A stretch of 64,000 bases of DNA from Dimorphilus gyrociliatus (Eukaryota > Annelida > Polychaeta > Dinophilidae), in the NCBI GenBank assembly GCA_904063045.1, contig CAJFCJ010000017.1:496001-560000 (forward strand), given 5' to 3'. Positions 56,618-64,000 of this stretch are shown in pieces (positions within the stretch are counted from its first letter, which is position 1; each line of letters begins with the position of its first letter). Below the pieces are notes generated by a model. It was not told the origin of the DNA, searched no databases, and was given only the letters and a program-made list of their open reading frames with translations. The position numbers were made by a program, and so were the translations under genes.

Positions 56618-58272
56618 AAAACAAAAGAAAAGATTCCAAAAGAGAGTTTATCTACCAATCTCTCTCTCTCTCTATTTCTTTAAAGAAAAGGTAGAAAAAT
56701 GTTCAAAACTGTTGACTGCATTCAGCTACTTGAATTTCTTACATCTTTTACAAATTGGTGCCTGTTTACGTATGATTTGTTTCCAAATTCATCTTTATTT
56801 ATTAACACAAAAGAAAAGAAATACGTCAATTAAATAAATTGGATCGTATCTTATTACTTGTGATAATATGCACAGTGAATTAGTACATCAACTATATATT
56901 CAATAATATTGTTATTACTATTCTTATGCCGTCTTGATTTTCACCTGTTTCCATTTCCTGTAATATCAAAAAAGTCTTCATTCTCTGTTAATTAAATGGA
57001 AATAGGTGACAAGTTTTCTTTTAGGCTATATATATATATGTGTTGAAGTATTTCTGTTTTCATCTTATGCAAGTATCCTCCTCCTATATTAACACTTTAT
57101 TAACTTTTCTTCTATGCAAGCAATTATATGAAGTTAATTTAAACAGCGTGGGAGGAGGTGGAGCCAATAATCAGAAACAATTGACTAGCACCGCCTCTTT
57201 TTTTCTTTTGATTGTAGTTCTTTGCTCTCAAAGTTTCTTGTTACAAACAAACAAGATTAAGCTGCTGTTAATAATAGACAAGAGGAAGAAGATTCTACTT
57301 TTCTCACGTGCGTTCCGAACCTTTATAAAAAAAGTTCCTATATATGAAGTTACACTTGTTAAGTTGGCTAAACATGTTCGAACATGCACGCAATCAAATA
57401 ATAATTCGTATTTCTATATTGTATTTAGTTCACTCGACAACATTTTCTATCCTTAAGGCGACTGTGCACCGAGACAATACTTACATTAAAAGGTAACTTG
57501 ATAACGAGTTTGTCCAATCAAAGTATGTTCAATTACTGTTTGCCAATCTATTCTCTTATTTAGCGTAAGAGATAAAAATTCTACATTCGATTTATTAAAT
57601 ATAGAAAAAATACTATAGTTGATTATGATTATTTCTTAGCAATAAACTAAAATAATGTTATTTTAGTAATTTCATTCTTAATAGGTTGATTTTCTTATTA
57701 ATTAATCACTAGATGTCACTATTTCACTCCATGCAATATAAAAATGTTGTTTAGAATGAGTGTAGTTTAATTATACCTTGACACTGTTAAATATCATAAC
57801 TACTCTATGTCGATAGAGTATCATCTATTCCCCGCGCCACTCCCTCCTACTCTAATAGGGATATGTTTCATTCGTTCTCCTATCAAGACAAGTTAACAGT
57901 ATAATAAGAAAAACAGACTACATAGTATCAATATATTGTATAGAAAAGAGAGGACGTTCAATAAATATTCACTTTTTTATTTCATGTTCAAGCTTAGTAA
58001 AACCTGTAAAACAATCAGCTACAATCTCTTAAACATTTATTAATAGAAAGTATATAAAGTATATCTTTCCAACTAAAATCGAAAAAAGAAGACCAAAGAA
58101 AAAAAAAACGCTATTATTTCAACAAAAGAAAAATTGATGATAAGATAAATTAACAGGAAAAGGGGAGAGAAAAAGAAAAAAAAAAACATCTCTACTATGC
58201 AAAAAAACAAAACATGAAAAATAGCGTTGTCATAATTTTTTTTTGTGGGATTTGAGAGATTTCTAAGTAGGC
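56618..58272. other. intergenic, convergent
   Basis: 1.65 kb between the GPCR and the minus-strand NTPase gene. A 138-codon frame at 57040-57456 has no recognisable domain, has compositional bias and is not supported. Otherwise AT-rich. Confidence 0.5.
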
Positions 58273-60512
58273 TTAATTATCAAATAATCTCCTAACCAAA
58301 GCTACTCTCGACTTTTGCAGAAGTTGAATAGGTTGATTCATATTTGCTGGATCTAAATAAAAAAAAAGAATAAAGATAAACAATAAAGAAAATCACTTTA
58401 CGTAGAAAATATTAATTGTTTAGTTATGATAAGAAATATGACAATTGATAGAATGAACAATAGATAAACAATAATAATGATAAGTTAATACTGTATATTT
58501 TTGTATTTACCGTGTCTATTATGATCCCTGTAGGATCTAAACGGACTCGCAAAGTCCGTTAATCTCATCTGTAAATCCTCTCTTCGTCTTAAAGGAGTAG
58601 AAGCTTTTTTAACGCTAGACAAAAACTGTCCAGTTCTTTGCATTTCGCTAACTAAAGCAGTCATCATCTCCTTTGCGTAATCAAATCTATATCGAAAATG
58701 AATATGAAATAACCTTTGACAGTCGTCTATGAAAGACAATCTACCTTCCAGCTGACATTTTAAGTAATTCATCAACAGTCTTCTGCACAGTCATCTCATC
58801 AGAACAAGCGTGACTAGGCGTCTCTCTTTCATGTTCACCGGCCAATAATGCGCCAACAACAGCGGCAATATAAATTTCAACGTCATTTAAATGTTTAGGT
58901 AAAAATAACTTGTCATGTAATCTCAATATGTCCATTTCATCCTTAAAATTCGGTACAAATTCCGAAGAATATCTCGAACGAACGGTTAAAACCAAACCCA
59001 AGCACGGTGGTAATTCATCAACAAACTTTTTAATGAATTCCTTAAGTTCAGGCCATTTTCCTTTATCCGCACTTTCTGGAGAATCAATTACAACAACAAT
59101 TTTTGGTTGTTTACTATGACCGAACGATCTCTGTAAAGGTTCCTTCAATAGTAGTTCAAAATCAGTTCTCCAATTTCCAGATGGACTTCTCCGTTCGCAA
59201 TTCTTTCGAAATTCAGATAATCCTTAATGATTATTAAGTAGGAAGAAAAAAAATCAATTGATTAAGTTCATTATTGTTTAATTAATATAATAATATTAAA
59301 GAAATAGATGCAGTATATACAAATAATATAGATTGTTAAAGAAAATCTAAAATAAGAAAGGGGGAAATTTCAATGCAAATATTTATCTTTTTTTTTTCCC
59401 ACATTCTTGTCAATCTTTTATAAATAAGAGAGAGAGAGAAAAAAACAAATATTTGCGTAAATTGAATAGCTACAATGATGCAAAAAGACCGTGTGAATGT
59501 ATATTAAACTATATACAGTATATACTGCAGATATTGTAAAATTGAAATAGATCCAACTTACCTAACGCCAATTGTTGAGAGAAAGATAGAATAATACTAT
59601 TAGGTAAACTGTCTCCTTCCTTTACTTTGTGAATTGCCAAACAATAATGAGGAACCAAATTAGCTAATGCAGAACATATTGCCGATTTTCCAGTACCTTG
59701 TTTACCAGCTATTACTAGCAATTGCTTTTCTGTGCTCATCCATTTACCTACTATGTCAACTAGCCATCTTCTTGTAGCAGGATGGACAATATGTTCCAAG
59801 AGAAAGCTCATATCAAAATTATTATTGAATTGAGCAAATTCTTCCATATAACCATGGAAACTAGCGAATATTTGTTGGAAAACATCTCTTTCTAAATCTT
59901 TCAATCTTACGTCAATTTGTTCAAATCTTTCTTCAATTTTCTCAAATTGAAATGACGATATCGATAATCTGACTCCGTGCAACTCGCTTAAACATTGCCC
60001 AACCTCATTTAGAAGATCTTTCGATTGAACAACACTAAGACGGTTCTCTAAGTGTTTAATTCTTTGTAAAGCTTCGCCAACTCCTTTGATAGAAACCGTA
60101 GAGCAGAAACCGCTTGTTAGAATAAAATTTAATAGGTCGCATTCTATGTGCGATATTAGACGATCCGTTATTTTATTTTCAATGGATTTTAGGCATTTTT
60201 CTAAAACCTTTGGAAGGGCCAAAACGAATAAAGGTTCCCTTAGATCCTTTCTCATGATCCTCTTACATATTTCAATACTTAAATATCGTTCCAGATCATT
60301 TGATATGGTACGAATTTTATCGAAATTTTCAATTCCACCCTTAGATTTTAACTCTTCAATAAGCTGTTTGTAGAAAAGTATTATTTGTTATACAATTCAA
60401 TATTTGTTAATATTTCTAATTAATGATGTTAATATACCTTTAATCCATAGCATAAATCTTTAGCCCAACTGATATTTGACTCCTCAAAGTAACTTTTCAT
60501 AGATGACGACAT
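58273..60512 (-). CDS. P-loop NTPase, NACHT/STAND-like, of unknown function
   Basis: Exons 60512-60438, 60363-59562, 59222-58745, 58686-58511 and 58352-58273, phases consistent, 536 residues. The first about 180 residues are predicted helical with coiled-coil character (EKIEERFEQIDVRLKDLERD). A linker follows (ILEHIVHPATRRWLVDIVG form: LLEHIVHPATRRWL), then Walker A in VIAGKQGTGKS and a Walker-B-like strand KIVVVIDSPESADKG. The linker-plus-P-loop arrangement resembles NACHT-type STAND ATPases, including nephrocystin-3-like and fungal HET-E-like proteins. It has no recognisable C-terminal repeat sensor (WD, TPR, ankyrin); the C-terminal 90 residues are basic and arginine-rich. The role is unknown; a compact regulatory NTPase is inferred. 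Confidence 0.75.
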
Positions 60513-61058
60513 TCTCTAACAAAATCTTTCTTTCTTTCTATATAATTGATAACAAAAATAACTTTTTTTCCTTGTTTTTCAACAGGATAAAATGAACAGT
60601 AAAATGTCTCTTCTATTTTACTCTTTCGTTTCTTTTTTTGCCACAATTCCTTCTCTCTCTCTCTCTCACTTATTTAGTTTCTATTCTCCTTATTGAATAT
60701 TTTTCTTTTACAATATTATTACTAAAATTCTTTCAATACTATCTATTTTATTGTGTATGTGTGTTTGTGTGTGTCACTGCTTTTTTTTTATTTTCAGTTG
60801 TAGGCCTATTTGTAGCCGAAAATCATGATTGAAAGCATGCCGGTGCTTATAATTCAGTGTCTTGTTCAATTCAACATAGGTCCATTGAACATCAATAAAG
60901 AATTATGTTTAATAAATTAGCATTATTTAATCAGTATTTTCGTCTATAGTTTGTAAATTTTTACCTTACCTGTTCAGATATACGACACACTACTTAAAAT
61001 GACTAGTTTATGTTTCCACGATAGACGGCGTCATATGGCCTTATCTGTGTAGATGGCG
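60513..61058. other. intergenic between NTPase and PDCD2L
   Basis: A 546-bp spacer holding the NTPase promoter and PDCD2L 3' UTR, with a short CT tract (60653-60668) and GT run (60753-60773). No gene is seen. Confidence 0.5.
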
Positions 61059-62250
61059 TTATAATCGTTTATTCTCGTAATCCCTTAACTTTTCATCGTC
61101 AACATCATTTTGTACGAAAGCATATTCAAATATATAATCTGATTTGTAACAATTATTGGAACAAGTATAAATTAGTACAGTTCCAAATTCAATTTCAACG
61201 TATTGAACTAAAGCAGGCATAAGTTGAACTTCGTATAACGTATCTCCACCGCAATTGGTACATTTTTCATTCGCTTTATGTTCTTGCATAGGAATAGCAT
61301 CTCCACCGTAGCAATACCTTTTCATTTAGAATATAACATTCTTTATTCGATTATTATGATTTTATATAAATTCCTACCGAATTATTTGTTCAGGAAGACG
61401 AGAAATGTATTTATAAAACTTAATTAAATGTTTATCACCATATTCTGGCCGGCATTTCTCATAATTTTCACATCCAGATCTACTACCGGAAGCGGAGTTT
61501 TTACTATCAATATCTAAATTATCGGCTAAAGAATATTTTGCTAATAGTTCCTTCTCGTGTTGCAGTGTAATTTCATCCATCAAGTGTTTCTTGTCAATCT
61601 CCTCCATAACATTTATATATCTTGGTAAAATTTTTGCAGGTTCTACGTTAATTGCTGATGATATTTCAAGATTTTGTATACTTTCAGAAATATCTCTATC
61701 TTTATTTATAACTGTTTCCTGTTTTGATTGGGAAGCTTTTGAAAAATCATCATTTAAGCCCCAATCATCCGCGTCATCACACCAATCGATCTTATCGTTT
61801 AAAACAGGCGTTTCGTCAACATTTTCATAGCTTCTATCCTCTTTTCTCATTTGTCTAATAACTGTCCAACTATTCAGTATAAAACAGTATAGGTCAAAAG
61901 GTACTTTATTGATGTGTAACATCTTCTTACCTGTCAGATTTTATCCAACAACTTTTATTAGGACAAGCAAAAATGTAGATAGTCCTATTATAAATACTAT
62001 CTCCTATTGGACAATACATTTGGGCAAGGAAAGTTGATTTTGCTGAACATAATTTACAGTTGACGTCTACTGGCGTTGTCAGCCAAATCTAACATATACA
62101 TTTAAAAAAAAGAGTCATCAAATGATGCTTTATAAGTTTAATTATATAAATTATTATTACAGGTCTTCCTCCAATCTTATTTGTCAGAGATGTTGAGCAA
62201 TCATTTTCTATTTCATCATCAATGATGCCCAGTAAACACGTGCTAGCCAT
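61059..62250 (-). CDS. PDCD2L: programmed cell death protein 2-like (PDCD2L)
   Basis: Exons 62250-62161, 62088-61931, 61869-61378 and 61317-61059, phases consistent, 332 residues (human 358). PDCD2L is a chaperone and adaptor of 40S ribosomal protein uS5 (RPS2), shuttling between nucleus and cytoplasm. The N-terminal half has NKIGGRP, paired cysteines in CKLCSAK, YIFACPNKSC and SDSWTVIRQM. An acidic middle (DDADDWGLNDDF) follows. The C-terminal domain has RYCYGGDAIP, the CTNCGGDTLYEVQLMPALV signature and CSNNC. The four-cysteine clusters of both TYPP-type domains are kept. Its start is 286 bp from the divergent B3GNTL1 gene. Confidence 0.93.
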
Positions 62251-62536
62251 AAATTTTATCTATTACTCTACAAAACCCAAATTGTAATTTATAATAGTTA
62301 TATGAAAAGGTAGAAGAAAATTTAATGAATATATTTACCTTAAAGATGAATATATTAATTATAATCTATTCGAATAAAATACAATATAACTCCATATAAT
62401 GGAAAATATTCTGCAGTATATTTACACTTATCAAGTCTACCAGTTTATATAAAAAGCTTAAGAAAAATAAATATTTTCTACAGAATATTTTGCGAATTAT
62501 GCTGTTTACAAACTTTATATTTTCATATTCAATCTT
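62251..62536. promoter_or_regulatory. divergent promoter spacer PDCD2L / B3GNTL1
   Basis: 286 AT-rich bp between two outward-pointing starts; probably a bidirectional promoter. No clear core motif is seen. Confidence 0.45.
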
Positions 62537-63911
62537 ATGGATTTAGTTGTCAGTTTTTCATTTTTGATTAAACTTATATGTTAAATAATTATTTATTTAT
62601 TTCATCTTAGAGTATTATAACAACTGTCAAAAATGGTGAAAAATTTGTTGAAAAGTACTCTCATAGTATTCTTAATCAAGATTATAATGATGTCTTAGAA
62701 TTATCAGTATACGATGACGGATCTACAGATAATACATTTGAAAGACTTTTAGCTTATAAAGCAAAGTTTGAAAAACGAAATATCAAACTAATTATAAAAA
62801 GAGGAACTCGCGGAATTAGTAAAGGAGGTATATGATTATCCTAGACCCTATATCAAATATCGTTATATTTCATCTCTTTCCAGTTGGATATGGTAAAAAT
62901 AGGGCTATTAAAGCGTCAACAGGAAAATTCCTCTGTTTTTTGGATATAGTAAGACAATTAAACGTCTTGTAATTAAATAGTAATATTCAATATTTTAAGG
63001 ATGATACAATGGAACCTTCCCGTATAACTAAACAATTACAATTAGCTAAGAACTATCCAGACAGTGTAAAATATAATAATATTCAATATTAGTATTTTAT
63101 ATTAATTGGTTTTTTACCCGTTTAGTTAATTGGTTGTCAATTTAGAAGAGAACCGGAAAACTCTACACAAAGGTACACAAAATGGGCAAATCGATTAAAT
63201 GAACATCAGTTAAATATTCAAATATATACTTCACACGGACCAACTATTATCATGCCAACTTGGTTTTGTTCAAGACAAGTTTGGTCTAAAGTTGGAGGAT
63301 TTGACGAAAGTGGAAAAGTTTGTAATCGAATTATAAATGATAAGAATTTTTGCTTTAGTAAGGGATTTTTATATTTCGTAGGGTTGCCCTGAAGACCTAT
63401 TATTCTTCTACCAACATATCAGATTAAAGGGTTTAATTAAACGTGTAGATGAAATTTTACTTAATTACATCTACCATCCATCCGCAACAACTTTCTCGAT
63501 AGACAAGTAAGTGAAAATGGTATTTATAGATCTAAATAAAAGCTTAAATACTATGTTTATTTATAAAGAGAAACTATTTGGAAGTATAGAGTATCCTTCT
63601 TAGAAGAAAGAGTTCTTAGATTTTGGGAAAGTTTTACAATTTGGAATGCTGGCAAACAGGGACGAAAGCTTTATAGAAGTCTTTCAAAAGAGAATAAGAA
63701 AAAAGTGATAGCATTGTGTGATGTTGATAAGAAGAAAATTGATAAATTTTCCTACAATTCGCAAGAAGGTCCTATACCAGTTATTCATTTTTCAAAAGCT
63801 GAATCTCCATTTGTTATTTGTGTTAAATTAGATTTAACAAATGGTTCTTTTGAACGCAATTTAGAATCTCTTAATTTGAAAGAAAATATCGATTATGTTC
63901 ATTTTAATTAA
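62537..63911 (+). CDS. B3GNTL1: B3GNTL1, GT2-family beta-1,3-N-acetylglucosaminyltransferase-like protein
   Basis: Exons 62537-62545 (tentative), 62611-62827, 62884-62948, 63000-63065, 63126-63317, 63382-63506 and 63569-63911, phases consistent, 338 residues (human about 361). It is a cytosolic-type GT-A fold enzyme of glycosyltransferase family 2. Signatures run along the whole length: [33 protein letters not shown], the metal-binding FLDIDD (LDSDD in man), [23 protein letters not shown], the catalytic-base segment [34 protein letters not shown], and [18 protein letters not shown]. The 9-nt first exon (M-D-L) rests on a weak GTTGTC donor and could be wrong. Introns are 51-65 nt. Confidence 0.94.
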
Positions 63912-64000
63912 CTTATTTACAATGAATAAATTATATTTATTATTTAATAATATAAGTATTCATTCAATCGTTTCGAGTAAAAACAATAATTCGATTCGTA
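63912..64000. other. right edge, 3' flank of B3GNTL1
   Basis: AT-rich 3' untranslated or intergenic sequence; too short to say more. Confidence 0.5.

Noticed and set aside
57040-57456. 138-codon plus-strand frame between the GPCR and the NTPase
   Set aside because: No domain, no convincing signal or TM layout, leucine/phenylalanine bias typical of AT-rich chance frames; not linked to flanking exons.

Overview
This is nuclear DNA of an invertebrate animal. It is AT-rich, has GT-AG introns throughout, and is full of (TA)n and (CT)n/(GA)n microsatellites. Spliced reading frames resolve into animal families: follistatin-like, receptor guanylate cyclase, CPT1, FAHD1, HMCES, FAF2, PDCD2L, B3GNTL1. 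Kringle/EGF and SUEL-lectin/CCP receptors, very short introns (often 55-100 nt) and tight packing in the right half suggest a lophotrochozoan with a small genome, most likely an annelid. The species is inference only.

Layout. Positions 1-30000 are gene-poor, with kilobase introns: a follistatin-like (FSTL4/5 type) gene on the minus strand running off the left edge (709-4475); a SUEL-lectin/CUB-like/CCP single-pass receptor (6981-13302); and a receptor guanylate cyclase (14784-25071). Positions 28800-41650 hold five small two-transmembrane proteins with C-terminal PPxY motifs (28821-29695, 37101-37884, 39080-39523, 40016-40592, 40923-41646). They are interrupted by a CPT1-like gene, FAHD1 and a sugar transporter. 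Positions 42100-49750 are compact: ABHD14-like hydrolase, HMCES, FAF2/UBXD8, a four-TM protein and a small basic protein with an RFX-like winged helix. Positions 50100-63911 hold a kringle/EGF membrane protein, an orphan class A GPCR, a P-loop (NACHT-like) NTPase, PDCD2L and B3GNTL1.

The exon models were assembled by hand from reading frame and splice consensus. Every junction reported as phase-consistent was checked arithmetically; no transcript or homology search was available. Three gene pairs are divergent with short spacers (FAHD1/sugar transporter, winged-helix/kringle, PDCD2L/B3GNTL1) and probably share promoters. The most unusual system is the PPxY family. Three members end in a separate terminal exon of exactly 40 nt carrying the PPxY motif, and two share the same residues around an internal intron. 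This indicates local duplication of a lineage-specific family of putative membrane adaptors for WW-domain proteins. In noncoding DNA, two short motifs recur far beyond the features that explain them: a GACGCC core near starts, and TATAC(A/T)GTATA.
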